Below are positions 17,740 to 26,800 of a DNA stretch of 64,000 nt, one piece after another. The notes under the pieces are model-generated. The model had not been told where the DNA came from, searched no databases, and saw nothing but the letters and a program-made list of their open reading frames with translations. Position numbers and translations under genes: made by a program. Source of the DNA: Methanobacteriota archaeon (GTDB taxonomy: Archaea; Thermoplasmatota; Poseidoniia; Poseidoniales; Thalassarchaeaceae); contig PBGL02000012.1 of NCBI GenBank assembly GCA_002718995.2, positions 20,679 through 84,678 on the forward strand. Reading direction: 5' to 3'. The stretch's first letter is position 1, and the number at the start of each line of letters is the position of its first letter.

Positions 17740-19122
17740 TCACCTGGCATCGGGAGCTAGGAATTCACCTAGCCTGTCCGACCATGCATCTCTCTTCTCG
17801 GAAATATCAGACAGCCACTCTCCTGCCTTGTCTATACATAGCTGCTTCATCTCCCCAGCAAGCATCCTTCCACTCTCATACTCTTTCCTAACCTCCAAGA
17901 TTGCTGAGTCGTCGTGCTCGAAGAAGAACTGCAGGTACTGGAACGGTATATCCTTAGAGCAGTCGCCTCCGAGTCGCCTATGCTCCTCAACAGTGGACTG
18001 TCCTCCGCTTATTGCCCTCTTTACTTTCCTAGACATATCCTCGACTGTGTCATCCATGAAAATTGTAGTCTCAGGCTTTGATGACGACATCTTGCCCCCG
18101 GTCATTCCCGATGCGAACCTGTGGTAGGTTGAGCAAGGGGGCATCAGACCCATGCCCCCGAGCTCCCTTTCGAGAGAAAGAAGGTGCATTCTAATTTGGG
18201 ATCTGTCATCCAGTGTGGCCCCTGGTACTTCCAATGTCCCATGCTTAGGGTTAGTCTTGATATCAGCAAAACCCAATGGGGAAATTGCCTCTATGATACG
18301 TGAGAAGATAGTCTCCCTTGTTTCCCGGTCCACCTTACCCCCTGGGCCAATTCCGAATACTGAAGAGTTTTCTTCTTGGACAGAAAGGGCGATAGTGAGG
18401 CCTCCTGACTTCCTAGTATTGATATTGAACCAGTGAGTCTTTCCTACTATGTCTCGAGTTAGCCTCAGATGAGGATCCTGATCAATTCCAACGGGGACAA
18501 CCACGGGCCTCAGACCTCCGTATTCCTCCAACTGTGGATGGACGATGTCCCCGACTTGTACGAGAGGTGCTTGCACATGGGCAAGGTTAGTATCTCCAGA
18601 GAATCCGTAAATTGACTCGAATTCTGAGAGGTTTGTCCTTCTGCCCAGAGTGAATCCGAGCCTCTGAACATCGGGTCTTGAGCTCTGGAAGTAGACGCTA
18701 GTCGAGTCTGGATCCAAACCTAGAGCGGCATAGTTGTGCACATATTCATTGATTGCTGCCTCTCTACCCCTGGTAAGAGAAGTGCCCCTTGTTGCTAGCG
18801 CCTCGAGGTCCGCAACTGCGACTGTGATATCCGCCCCATTCTCCTGGAACCATCTAACCTGCTCAATTACCATGCTGTGCCCTAGGTGCATCCTGCCACT
18901 CGGCATAAGTCCAGTAAGGACGCCGAGAGGCGCTTCGTCACGGATGCACCTAAGTGCGACATCTAAGTCCCTGTGTGCGAAAACTATCCCCCTCCTGTGT
19001 AGCATACCCGGATTCGGAAGTGCCGAGGGGTCTACCATGTCAAGGCCGAATTTATCCACGATACGTGAGTAGTCCGTCTCATCGTCCGAGGACCATGGAT
19101 CGATGAGTCCATCGCCTGCCAT
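17740..19122 (-). CDS. trpS: tryptophanyl-tRNA synthetase
   Basis: Charges tRNA-Trp. The 460-residue class I synthetase has the HIGH-equivalent PSGRMHLGHS near residue 80 and the KMSKS-equivalent GGKMSSSKPE near residue 345, with TxGxMPSGxxHxGH context typical of archaeal/eukaryotic-type TrpRS. The ATG at 19122 is chosen; a GTG at 19143 would add seven residues. No Shine-Dalgarno precedes it, so the message may be leaderless. It converges with ZPR1, with stops three bases apart. Confidence 0.94.
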   Translation of the reverse strand: MAGDGLIDPWSSDDETDYSRIVDKFGLDMVDPSALPNPGMLHRRGIVFAHRDLDVALRCIRDEAPLGVLTGLMPSGRMHLGHSMVIEQVRWFQENGADITVAVADLEALATRGTSLTRGREAAINEYVHNYAALGLDPDSTSVYFQSSRPDVQRLGFTLGRRTNLSEFESIYGFSGDTNLAHVQAPLVQVGDIVHPQLEEYGGLRPVVVPVGIDQDPHLRLTRDIVGKTHWFNINTRKSGGLTIALSVQEENSSVFGIGPGGKVDRETRETIFSRIIEAISPLGFADIKTNPKHGTLEVPGATLDDRSQIRMHLLSLERELGGMGLMPPCSTYHRFASGMTGGKMSSSKPETTIFMDDTVEDMSRKVKRAISGGQSTVEEHRRLGGDCSKDIPFQYLQFFFEHDDSAILEVRKEYESGRMLAGEMKQLCIDKAGEWLSDISEKRDAWSDRLGEFLAPDAR

Positions 19123-19220
19123 GTAACGTGGCCTGTGGGCCACTCAATCAAGTCATCGCTGAAAATTACCTCGAAACTGTCAACCGAAGGGGCAATAGCA
19201 ATAGACGACTAGGGTGACTT

Positions 19221-20279
19221 ATGGGAGTCATACACTGCTTCGGTGCCGGACTCGTCGGTTCGTATGTCGCAAGGACCCTAGCGGACAGAGGCCATGATGT
19301 ACACGTACACGATATTGACCCCTACAATGGCAAAATAGTGGGGCATCCTAACATCACCATCCACGAAGGCGATGCATTGGAAACGGACTTGTCGGATTTC
19401 GGAGAGATAGACATTGTTGTGAATATGCTACCTGGTGACATTGGTCATGCCCTTACCACTAATTTAGCAGAAGAGAGCTATCCAACTGTGGATCTGAGCT
19501 TCAGCGAACATACCCCGGAACGTGATGATGAGAAGGCGAGGGACTGGGGCGGCAGGATACTCTGGGATGTAGGAATAGCTCCTGGACTCTCCAACATGCT
19601 GTTGGCTGAAGCATATAGGGTCATGGGGCCTTTGAAGAAGGCGGAAGTAAGGGTTGGAGGGAATCCGACCGGGCCCACCGGAGGATGGAACTACATGGCA
19701 CCATTTTCCCCCAGAGACGTGATCGCAGAATACACCCGTCCGGCAAGAGTCGTGAGGGATGGAGAAGTTGTCGCCCTTCCTGCGCTGTCCGAGAGACATG
19801 TCATAGATGTCTCCGAAAGAGGGGAGATGGAGGCCTTCCTGACAGATGGGTTACGATCCGTGCTGAATTCGATACCGGCAGTAGATATGTCGGAGTACAC
19901 AGTCAGATGGCCTGGACATATTCAGAAATTCATAGATGAGAGGAATGCGGGTACTCTGGACGAGGATGAGTTGCTCCGGGAATGGTGGTTCAACCCCAAA
20001 ACGCCCGAGTTTACATGGTTGGAGGTCGTAGCGGCCAGTCATGACGGGGATGTCATGAGATGGGAAGTTAGTGACTATGGAGGGGACGATGGCTCATCGA
20101 TGGCACGAACGACGGGACTAGTTACGGTTGGATGCATAGAGGCCTGGCTCAATGATCCTGAGATGCTACCTCCCGGAGTTCACGCACCAGAGAGCCTCTC
20201 TCCCCGAGTGGTAAGTAGGATTGTCGACATGATGAAGGTCAACAGGGTTGAAATTTCTGGTCCTGAAATCGGTAAATAG
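19221..20279 (+). CDS. saccharopine dehydrogenase-like NAD(P)-binding oxidoreductase
   Basis: The 352-residue protein begins with a Rossmann fold (IHCFGAGLVGSYVARTLADR and HVHDIDPYN). Residues 115-150 read WDVGIAPGLSNMLLAEA, followed by VGGNPTGPTGGWNYMAPFS; both match the substrate domain of saccharopine dehydrogenase/Lys9-like proteins (GLxPGLSxxLA and GGxP). The physiological substrate is not clear. No lysine pathway genes are next to it, so a different amino-acid-type substrate is possible. An AGGGTGA Shine-Dalgarno precedes the ATG closely. Confidence 0.82.
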   Translation: MGVIHCFGAGLVGSYVARTLADRGHDVHVHDIDPYNGKIVGHPNITIHEGDALETDLSDFGEIDIVVNMLPGDIGHALTTNLAEESYPTVDLSFSEHTPERDDEKARDWGGRILWDVGIAPGLSNMLLAEAYRVMGPLKKAEVRVGGNPTGPTGGWNYMAPFSPRDVIAEYTRPARVVRDGEVVALPALSERHVIDVSERGEMEAFLTDGLRSVLNSIPAVDMSEYTVRWPGHIQKFIDERNAGTLDEDELLREWWFNPKTPEFTWLEVVAASHDGDVMRWEVSDYGGDDGSSMARTTGLVTVGCIEAWLNDPEMLPPGVHAPESLSPRVVSRIVDMMKVNRVEISGPEIGK

Positions 20280-20284
20280 TTCTA

Positions 20285-21421
20285 CTAATCGCCTGCTTCT
20301 ACAGAATGTGACTCTTTAGAGATTGAATCTGTATTGTCCATTTCAACAATCTTCCTGATTGCTATAGGTACTGCTGCTAAAACTCCTAGGGCTATGACAG
20401 GAAGGGCCCAATTGATTGGTTCCTCAGAAGGCCTTTCTATCAGCCACGTGAATGTCAGGACGGACTCTTGGAAGTCGGATGACCACTGAAATAGGTTCGT
20501 GGTATGATGGCCTACAACAGTTACAGCGTGGTGTAGATCATTGAATGTAACCAGGGGAGATAGTGAAAACGTGGCGTTCTCCTGATTCAGCGTCATGCTA
20601 ACGGATGTTCCCGGCGATATGGTGATGATGGCCCCAGAATCAGTTGTTCTCCAGCCCTCCCTCAACTTTCTATCGTCCTCCGAAATCTCTGGGAAGGCTT
20701 CTCCTGAGTCGTACGCCACGCCTAATACAGTACTGTCGAATTCGACATGAACGGATCCTGGTACTGTCCATTGTGCGTCACTGGAATCAAGTGAAACGAG
20801 AATGGATTCGCCCTCCATATAAGCTTCTATCTGGAGGCTGGAATCCTGATGGAAGTGCCATTCCCCCCATGTCGTTAGCCAGACGTCCTGCTCCTCAAGC
20901 CACGACATTGCCTCTTTGTCCTCCCTCAGCTTTAGGTCATCGATCCTTGCCCTCCACCATATGCTGACGAGCGAGTCTTCCTCTGCTGATCCAAGGAGCT
21001 CCAAATCTGCCGAGTTCTTCTCGATGCTACCACCGTTCCTATTGACAACTGATAGCTCATCGGGGGCATCCGTAACCATATCCCCTACAATTGTGAATCC
21101 GGACTCAAGAAGGGAATCCGATGTCGACTGATCGACCTTCGGACCTTGGATACCGAATGAAACTGGGTCGCTACCCCATCTGGATGAGTCGGACAATCCC
21201 GTGAGGTAGTCCTTACATGCCTCGATTACCCAGTTCTCCTCGACAGTTGAAACCCCTTCGAAGCCATGACAACCGAACTCATCTCCATTTTCTAGCCTCT
21301 CCGGACCAATCAAGTTCTTCAGCCAGCCATCGTCTTCCCATTCTCCGACTGCACTAGGTGCAGAAACAGGGAATAAGAGGATGGCAGCCATCAGAAAGGC
21401 CGCAGTGCCACGCCTCCGCAT
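20285..21421 (-). CDS. exported membrane-anchored protein, unknown function
   Basis: The 378-residue protein has a signal peptide (GTAAFLMAAILLFPVSAPSAVG) and a C-terminal helix (about 337-354, INWALPVIALGVLAAVPIAI) followed by a short basic then acidic tail. The exterior part is rich in Ser, Asp and Trp, and four Cys residues near 50-70 could form disulfides. No known domain is recognised. Convergent with the saccharopine-dehydrogenase-like gene, five bases away, and divergent from the acyltransferase. Confidence 0.75.
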   Translation of the reverse strand: MRRRGTAAFLMAAILLFPVSAPSAVGEWEDDGWLKNLIGPERLENGDEFGCHGFEGVSTVEENWVIEACKDYLTGLSDSSRWGSDPVSFGIQGPKVDQSTSDSLLESGFTIVGDMVTDAPDELSVVNRNGGSIEKNSADLELLGSAEEDSLVSIWWRARIDDLKLREDKEAMSWLEEQDVWLTTWGEWHFHQDSSLQIEAYMEGESILVSLDSSDAQWTVPGSVHVEFDSTVLGVAYDSGEAFPEISEDDRKLREGWRTTDSGAIITISPGTSVSMTLNQENATFSLSPLVTFNDLHHAVTVVGHHTTNLFQWSSDFQESVLTFTWLIERPSEEPINWALPVIALGVLAAVPIAIRKIVEMDNTDSISKESHSVEAGD

Positions 21422-21499
21422 GCACCGTGGACTGTGAAGAAAGCAATGAACGCTTTCATACGTTCGTAACAGTCAAACGCTCGTGGTCGACGCCGGTAC

Positions 21500-22276
21500 G
21501 TGCCTAAACTCTCCGATGAGTCCGTGATATCATTTTCACAGAGTGTCGACCTTCGAGGAAGCGGTGAGCCGTTCAGGGTACCCCTGCTGTACCGATTCCT
21601 GGTTGGTTTTCTATGTCCACTAGTTAGGACATTCTTCAACGTACACATATATGGGATTGAGAGGCTCCCTTCCTCTGGCCCTATGATTTTAGCTGGAAAT
21701 CATATATCCAACCTTGATCCTATCTTCAAAATTCTAGCAGCTAGAAGACAGGTTTTCTATCTGGCGAAGGAGGAGCATTTTCAGAAGCAGCCGAATAGAT
21801 TCATTATGAGGAGCAATGGGATGATAGAAACCTTCAGAGAGGCAGGAGGGAGGGATGCTCTTGCCCGTGCTTCTGATGTCCTTTCGGCGGGCCTCCCCAT
21901 AGGAGTATTTCCAGAAGGGACCAGATCTAGGAGGGATAGTCCGCCATTCCTGCAACCCGGGAAGACTGGTGTAGCCAGATTGTCTGCCCGGTTCCCAGAA
22001 GTTCCAGTTTTCCCAATTTGTGTAATCGGGTCTAGGGAGGTGATGCCTCCGGGGAGTAATGGAATCAAATTCTGGAAGAGAGTTGACGTTCATATCGGTA
22101 GTCCGATAAAGTTCTCACAATGGCTATCAATGGACGAAGGTGGCTCTTTCGATGACGAGGAGATCGCAAGCCTATTGGAAATAGATGAGCATGGACAGCG
22201 TTCAATCAAAAAGGCGTTGTTCAGGAAGTACACCGATCAACTAATGACGACATTGGAGCTCATGGGTGCTCCTTAG
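21500..22276 (+). CDS. 1-acyl-glycerol-phosphate acyltransferase family (PlsC type)
   Basis: The 258-residue protein contains the acyltransferase motif I NHISNLDP (NHxxxxD) near residues 66-73 and motif [13 protein letters not shown] near 138-147, with an N-terminal hydrophobic patch ([18 protein letters not shown]). PlsC adds an acyl chain to lysophosphatidate in bacterial phospholipid synthesis, so its presence in an archaeon with presumed ether lipids is notable; homologues are reported in uncultured Thermoplasmatota lineages. Start is a GTG at 21500; the upstream spacer has no clear Shine-Dalgarno. Its stop overlaps the thyA leader region. Confidence 0.9.
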   Translation: MPKLSDESVISFSQSVDLRGSGEPFRVPLLYRFLVGFLCPLVRTFFNVHIYGIERLPSSGPMILAGNHISNLDPIFKILAARRQVFYLAKEEHFQKQPNRFIMRSNGMIETFREAGGRDALARASDVLSAGLPIGVFPEGTRSRRDSPPFLQPGKTGVARLSARFPEVPVFPICVIGSREVMPPGSNGIKFWKRVDVHIGSPIKFSQWLSMDEGGSFDDEEIASLLEIDEHGQRSIKKALFRKYTDQLMTTLELMGAP

Positions 22277-22322
22277 GTTCCTCCGCATCCTTGATGTACT
22301 TCCCTACCAACGAAGGGTGGAG

Positions 22323-23117
22323 ATGCAGCAATACCTCGACTTCCTCAGTAGGATATTGGAAGAGGGTGTTGACAAAGAAGATAGGACTGGTACGGGTACC
22401 AAGTCAATCTTCGGACATCAAATGAGATTCGATCTTTCTGATGGGTTCCCTGCTGTGACGACCAAGAAGGTACACTGGCCTAGCATTATCCATGAGTTAC
22501 TTTGGTTCCTATCCGGTGATACCAACGTTGGCTATCTCCAAGAAAATAAAGTTAGGATATGGAATGAATGGGCGGATCAGGACGGTAACCTCGGGCCCGT
22601 GTACGGAAAGCAATGGAGGAAGTGGGAAGCAACAGATGGCAGAGTAATTGACCAGATAGAGGGCGCCATAGAGATGATAAAAGAAAATCCTGACAGTAGG
22701 AGAATAATCGTCTCTGCATGGAACGTGGGTGAGCTTGATGAGATGGCTCTTATGCCGTGCCATGCATTCTTCCAGTTCTATGTCAACGATGGTAAGTTGT
22801 CTTGCCAGCTTTATCAGAGAAGTGCGGATGCATTCCTTGGTGTTCCATTCAATATTTCCTCATACAGCCTCCTCACATGTATGATGGCCAAGGTATGTGG
22901 ACTTGAGGCGGGGGAATTTGTTTGGACTGGCGGAGATTGTCATTTGTACCTCAATCACTTGGATCAGGCCAGAGAGCAAATCACAAGGAAGCCAAAGAGA
23001 CTCCCGAAACTGGTTCTAGAAGCGTCCATAACGGGAATTGACGATTTTAGATATGAGCATATCAAGATCGAGGGGTATGAGCACCACCCTCACATCCCTG
23101 CCCCAATATCGGTATGA
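22323..23117 (+). CDS. thyA: thymidylate synthase ThyA
   Basis: Converts dUMP to dTMP using methylene-tetrahydrofolate. From the ATG at 22323 it is 264 residues, the same length as E. coli ThyA. Family marks: [19 protein letters not shown] at the N-terminus, [13 protein letters not shown] with the active-site Cys, [20 protein letters not shown], and the final [10 protein letters not shown]. The upstream reading frame back to 22266 is without homology. folA follows after nine bases with the stop codon merged into its Shine-Dalgarno, so dTMP synthesis and folate regeneration are co-expressed. Confidence 0.98.
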   Translation: MQQYLDFLSRILEEGVDKEDRTGTGTKSIFGHQMRFDLSDGFPAVTTKKVHWPSIIHELLWFLSGDTNVGYLQENKVRIWNEWADQDGNLGPVYGKQWRKWEATDGRVIDQIEGAIEMIKENPDSRRIIVSAWNVGELDEMALMPCHAFFQFYVNDGKLSCQLYQRSADAFLGVPFNISSYSLLTCMMAKVCGLEAGEFVWTGGDCHLYLNHLDQAREQITRKPKRLPKLVLEASITGIDDFRYEHIKIEGYEHHPHIPAPISV

Positions 23118-23126
23118 GGTGAATGA

Positions 23127-23633
23127 ATGAAGATTGCAATGATAGTGGCGATGGACGAAGATGGATACATAGGCAAGGGAGGAGGCCTTCCCTGGAGGAT
23201 ACCCACAGATATGGCTAGATTCAGGGATCTGACCATTGGAGACGGATTCAATTCAGTGGTTATGGGTCGGAAGACTTGGGATTCTCTCCCGGATTCGTAT
23301 CGTCCGCTTCCCGAGAGAGTGAATATTGTCATGTCGAGGGACACGTCATGGGCAGGAGAGGGAGCTGAGGCTGCACTGTACATTGGCAGGGCTATCGAGC
23401 TTGCATTCGCCGAGGGCAGTGAGGCGCTATGGGTAATAGGGGGTGCTGAGATTTACTCGATGTTCATGGACAGAGTAGACGAAATTCACGTAACTACAGT
23501 TCATACCAGTGGCAGCGGCGAGGTTTCTTTCCCTGATTGGGAAAGGGACGAATGGGAGGCTAACATTGTCCCTCAAGAGTTTGGGCCGAATGACGAGTTT
23601 ACCACTACTTACACGGTATGGAAGCGGGTATGA
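23127..23633 (+). CDS. folA: dihydrofolate reductase
   Basis: Regenerates tetrahydrofolate used by the adjacent thymidylate synthase. The 168-residue protein has MIVAMDEDGYIGKGGGLPW, then VVMGRKTWDSLP with the cofactor-binding Arg/Lys, and LWVIGGAEIYSMFM. The Asp in the segment IPTDMARFRDLT is the likely catalytic acid. A TGAGGTGA sequence ending four bases before the ATG provides the ribosome binding site and also contains the thyA stop. Bacterial-type DHFR. Confidence 0.97.
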   Translation: MKIAMIVAMDEDGYIGKGGGLPWRIPTDMARFRDLTIGDGFNSVVMGRKTWDSLPDSYRPLPERVNIVMSRDTSWAGEGAEAALYIGRAIELAFAEGSEALWVIGGAEIYSMFMDRVDEIHVTTVHTSGSGEVSFPDWERDEWEANIVPQEFGPNDEFTTTYTVWKRV

Positions 23634-24047
23634 ATGGATCTTCGCACAGCTCTTCGTGTAATCTCCTCGACGGCTGGGGGGGTCTTCTTTGTGTATGTTG
23701 GAATCATGCATTTCACAGATACTACGTGGTTCGAGCCAATCGTCCCTCCGATACTAGGTTCGGCTAGATTCTGGGTTTTAGCTAGCGGAGTAGCGGAAGT
23801 TGCAGTCGGGATTTGCCTAATCTTGCCGAAAACAAGGAAGAAGGCGGGATATGCCAGTGCTGCACTCCTTGTTGCACTGTATCCAGCTAATCTGTACATG
23901 TGGATTTTCGATGTGGAGCTAGGTGACGGCGCATCACTATCTCCTACTGGTCATGTGATCAGGCTGATTCTACAAATAGGTGGAATTTTACTGAGCCTCT
24001 GGATAGCCGAATTCTTTGATCGACACGTTGACTCGGTCAATGAATAG
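23634..24047 (+). CDS. DoxX-like small membrane protein
   Basis: The 137-residue protein has four predicted helices. The pattern GGVFFVYVGIMHFTDTTWF and the later LASGVAEVAVGICLILP resemble the DoxX/DUF family of membrane proteins. The ATG directly follows the folA TGA without a spacer, so it is translated from the same message. In bacteria DoxX-like proteins are linked to oxidative stress or respiration, but the role here is unknown. Its end overlaps the end of the convergent Asp-box lipoprotein gene by 11 bp. Confidence 0.72.
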   Translation: MDLRTALRVISSTAGGVFFVYVGIMHFTDTTWFEPIVPPILGSARFWVLASGVAEVAVGICLILPKTRKKAGYASAALLVALYPANLYMWIFDVELGDGASLSPTGHVIRLILQIGGILLSLWIAEFFDRHVDSVNE

Positions 24048-25530
24048 GTTCGATCTCGCTGAAAGGAAACAGGGTCCCCTGAGATTCGAATAGGCTGGGG
24101 CCGCTTCCTAGGTAGTAGACAGAACCTCTGCCATCTCTGGAGTCCTCGGCGGTGGAATTATTATTCGCTGCACACGTGCCAGTGCAACCATCTGCAAAGG
24201 CAACATAAACGCGTCCTTCTCTGTCGATATGAAGGTCATTGAAATCCAAAAGGTTCCTATTTGAGCCGCCGATATCACGACAATCCCCACTATTGAGACA
24301 GATGCTACCCATCTGTACCGGATCGTCAGTGACCCTCATGGTGTGGAACACGGGATTGGAGTCCAAAGCATTGAGGCTGAAGGTGATGTAGAGGTGGTAG
24401 GTAACATTGTTCGGTGCATAGTGAGCATTGCCGTCCCATGGGTTACCATCGATATCTGATTGATTTAGCATCTCAGAATTCTCACTTCCAAGGTACATTA
24501 TTGCAATTCTCCCTGGGTCGCCAGCATCGGTTTGGGGGAATACCGATGAGATGACTTCAACCGGAGATATTCGGATACTCTCTTGTTCCCAGGTTTCGCC
24601 TGAATCGGTTGAGCGAGCCATGTAGACTCCCTCATCAGCACCTGTCCAAACGTGATATGCATTTGAGGCAGAGTCTGTCGAGACTTCTGAATTCTTACGA
24701 GGATAGGGTGTAGAAACATCTTCCCCCATCGTTCTCTGAAACCAGGAGAATCCATTATCCTTGGAAACGATGACTGTTGGAGTCTCTACTCTGGGGGTGA
24801 CGTATACCGTACCATCAGGAGCTGTGGAAATCGCCCCATGCAGGCCCCCGTTAGTGGTTGCGAGACCGATTATCTGGCCTCCAGCATCAAAGGTTGCTCC
24901 CCCATCAAAACTTGTGAAGCAGAATATCCCGACTAATTTATTGTAGCAATAATACACCGCAGTTTCGTAGAAGCTGGATGTAAATTGTCCCAACGCACCA
25001 TATCCTTCACTGGTCCAAGGTCCGCTTGCCAATTTGATATGATCATTGATTGGTGTAGTTCCTGAATCATGTGGATTTCCTAGCCAAGAGTTGCCATCAT
25101 CATCACTCCAGCATATCCATGATGTCTCAAGACCAATCATCTGTACGTTGAAGATTCGATCCGTGATTGGATCAACCCACCCATAGGGGTCGCTGGTAGT
25201 AGGCGAACACTGCACGGGATCCTGTGTCTCTTCCCATGATTGGCCGTGATCGCAAGATCTCATCACTTTCTCCATGGCGATGAAGAAGATACAACCGCTC
25301 GAAGTTATGCCAATACTGGGTTCCTTGCCGGTCTCTCCCACATCACTGAATACGAAACTTAGTGGCAAGGGAGGGACATCAACAGGGAGGCCGCTAGGGC
25401 CCGTGACGAAGAATCGTGGTTCGGGAACATCTTCATCGCCCACCTCAGAGGTCCCTTCATCCAGATGGATACATCCCGAAATAGTAGTGGTGACCATCAG
25501 GAGCGCCATGACTACAGCACCTGTGCGCAT
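24037..25530 (-). CDS. lipoprotein with Asp-box (BNR/sialidase-like) beta-propeller
   Basis: The 497-residue protein has a lipobox-like signal end TISGC near residue 20, so it may be lipid-anchored. At least five Asp-box repeats of the form SxDxGxxW/F can be read: CDHGQSW, DDDGNSW, FDGGATF, KDNGFSW, TDSGETW. These are typical of six-bladed sialidase-like propellers, but the Asp box is structural and I cannot identify the catalytic residues of a sialidase. It may bind or degrade extracellular glycans or proteins. No operon partner. Confidence 0.8.
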   Translation of the reverse strand: MRTGAVVMALLMVTTTISGCIHLDEGTSEVGDEDVPEPRFFVTGPSGLPVDVPPLPLSFVFSDVGETGKEPSIGITSSGCIFFIAMEKVMRSCDHGQSWEETQDPVQCSPTTSDPYGWVDPITDRIFNVQMIGLETSWICWSDDDGNSWLGNPHDSGTTPINDHIKLASGPWTSEGYGALGQFTSSFYETAVYYCYNKLVGIFCFTSFDGGATFDAGGQIIGLATTNGGLHGAISTAPDGTVYVTPRVETPTVIVSKDNGFSWFQRTMGEDVSTPYPRKNSEVSTDSASNAYHVWTGADEGVYMARSTDSGETWEQESIRISPVEVISSVFPQTDAGDPGRIAIMYLGSENSEMLNQSDIDGNPWDGNAHYAPNNVTYHLYITFSLNALDSNPVFHTMRVTDDPVQMGSICLNSGDCRDIGGSNRNLLDFNDLHIDREGRVYVAFADGCTGTCAANNNSTAEDSRDGRGSVYYLGSGPSLFESQGTLFPFSEIEPIH

Positions 25531-25584
25531 AGTGCTTCGACTTGGATATAGGGCATTTATCTTGCCATAGGGTGAGCCAATGGG

Positions 25585-26016
25585 CTAATCTTCGGATTCA
25601 TACTCAGTAACTCTAATTCCTAAATTACCCCTTCTGGCCTTTCTCAGCATTATCTTATCCATCTTCTTATGAAATTCTGATTCCAAGTCAACTTTCATTG
25701 CTAGGGAATGTCCCAATATGAGAATCAACAGATCGGCTAACTCTTCGGCTGCCTCGGAATGGGGCTTACCTTTGGTAATTGCAGCGGATAGCTCTCCCAG
25801 TTCCTCCACCGTCAAAGCTATTCTGTAACCCATGTCATGACCATGGTTGTCTTCCGATGAAAAGGAGTGCTTGTGATGAAATGTGGCAACTCTTGACATC
25901 ATGGTCATCCAAGATCCATCTGGTGTCGATGACGGGTGTGTCGATATCCATTCTTCTACTGTGGTCTTTCTTTCCATAATTGTCCGAATGAAAGAAGCCA
26001 CATCAACATAGTTCAA
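25585..26016 (-). CDS. MazG-like nucleotide pyrophosphohydrolase
   Basis: The 143-residue protein has the all-alpha NTP pyrophosphohydrolase pattern: VEELGELSAAITKGK with EExxE, then EAAEELADLLILILG with ExxD, giving the metal-binding carboxylates. This family hydrolyses NTPs or non-canonical nucleotides to monophosphates. The extended reading frame starts with a TTG at 26016; alternatives are a GTG five codons on and the ATG at 25977, and no Shine-Dalgarno decides between them. It follows the nucleoside phosphorylase gene by 18 bp, which would suit a nucleotide salvage or cleanup role. Confidence 0.75.
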   Translation of the reverse strand: MNYVDVASFIRTIMERKTTVEEWISTHPSSTPDGSWMTMMSRVATFHHKHSFSSEDNHGHDMGYRIALTVEELGELSAAITKGKPHSEAAEELADLLILILGHSLAMKVDLESEFHKKMDKIMLRKARRGNLGIRVTEYESED

Positions 26017-26034
26017 GATTGGGTTCTAAAATGG

Positions 26035-26796
26035 TCAATCGATTGATCTCAGAATCTCCATTAAGCATAGCGATATGCTGCCTCTCATAGACGAAGCCAT
26101 GGAATCTACAGCATGATGGTCAATCTTGGCAGAAGGATCACCCGGTTCCCTGCCTGCGGCCCAATTAGAAGAGCAGGCTAGTGCAACATGGCGTATTCCT
26201 GTCTCCGACATTAGCCTTGACTCCGGGCCCAGTGTCATCCCGACAGCATGAGCACCCAACATCTCCAATGCGTCAATCTCAGCTGGACTCTCGAATTGTG
26301 GGCCTACGCACTGGGCTACTATGAGATCATTAGGAACGTGTTGCTGAGTCGAGGCTAGGACACCCTTGCAAATCTGCGAGGCATCCATATCGAAGGGGGA
26401 TGTCCTGTCTGCATGTATGGCATCTGCATCATGAAATGTCCACGGTCTGACCGCGAGATCCAGTACATTGGAGGAAATGCCAATTGTGCCAGGCTCGAAA
26501 TTATCGACCATTGATCCAACGGAATTTATGCTCATGACAATATCGGGATGGCACTTCACTACTGCTTGCACATTCGCTCTATGTTCGATTTTATGGGGAG
26601 GGGTTCTGTTCTCGCCTTCGGAATGGTGCCTGTCGATAAACACGATATCTCCCAAATCAGTAGAGACAATTGATGAGGGAACGCTTTTCCAGTCAGTGTC
26701 TATCTTCACTCTAGATATTCCAAGATTTTCGGAATTGGACATCTCATCCGCTAGAGCGCTCATTCCTGTGCCGCATAGCACCGCAACGCGGGCCAT
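26035..26796 (-). CDS. purine nucleoside phosphorylase / MTA phosphorylase family protein
   Basis: The 253-residue protein has the family pattern RVAVLCGTGM at the start, DRHHSEGENRTPPHKIEHRAN in the middle (phosphate and ribose site, seen as PHKIEHRANV), INSVGSM, then GPQFESPAEIDAL and VGMTLGPES. The last corresponds to the substrate-specificity segment containing Met near the ribose. The family cleaves methylthioadenosine or purine nucleosides with phosphate. The base preference is uncertain, because the region that separates MTA from guanosine enzymes reads NWAAG rather than a diagnostic motif I know. Confidence 0.83.
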   Translation of the reverse strand: MARVAVLCGTGMSALADEMSNSENLGISRVKIDTDWKSVPSSIVSTDLGDIVFIDRHHSEGENRTPPHKIEHRANVQAVVKCHPDIVMSINSVGSMVDNFEPGTIGISSNVLDLAVRPWTFHDADAIHADRTSPFDMDASQICKGVLASTQQHVPNDLIVAQCVGPQFESPAEIDALEMLGAHAVGMTLGPESRLMSETGIRHVALACSSNWAAGREPGDPSAKIDHHAVDSMASSMRGSISLCLMEILRSID

Positions 26797-26800
26797 TTGA

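Noticed and set aside
24037..25530. Functional sialidase
   Set aside because: Asp boxes are structural and occur in many non-sialidase propellers. The catalytic Arg triad and Tyr/Glu pair could not be placed, so the call is limited to an Asp-box lipoprotein.
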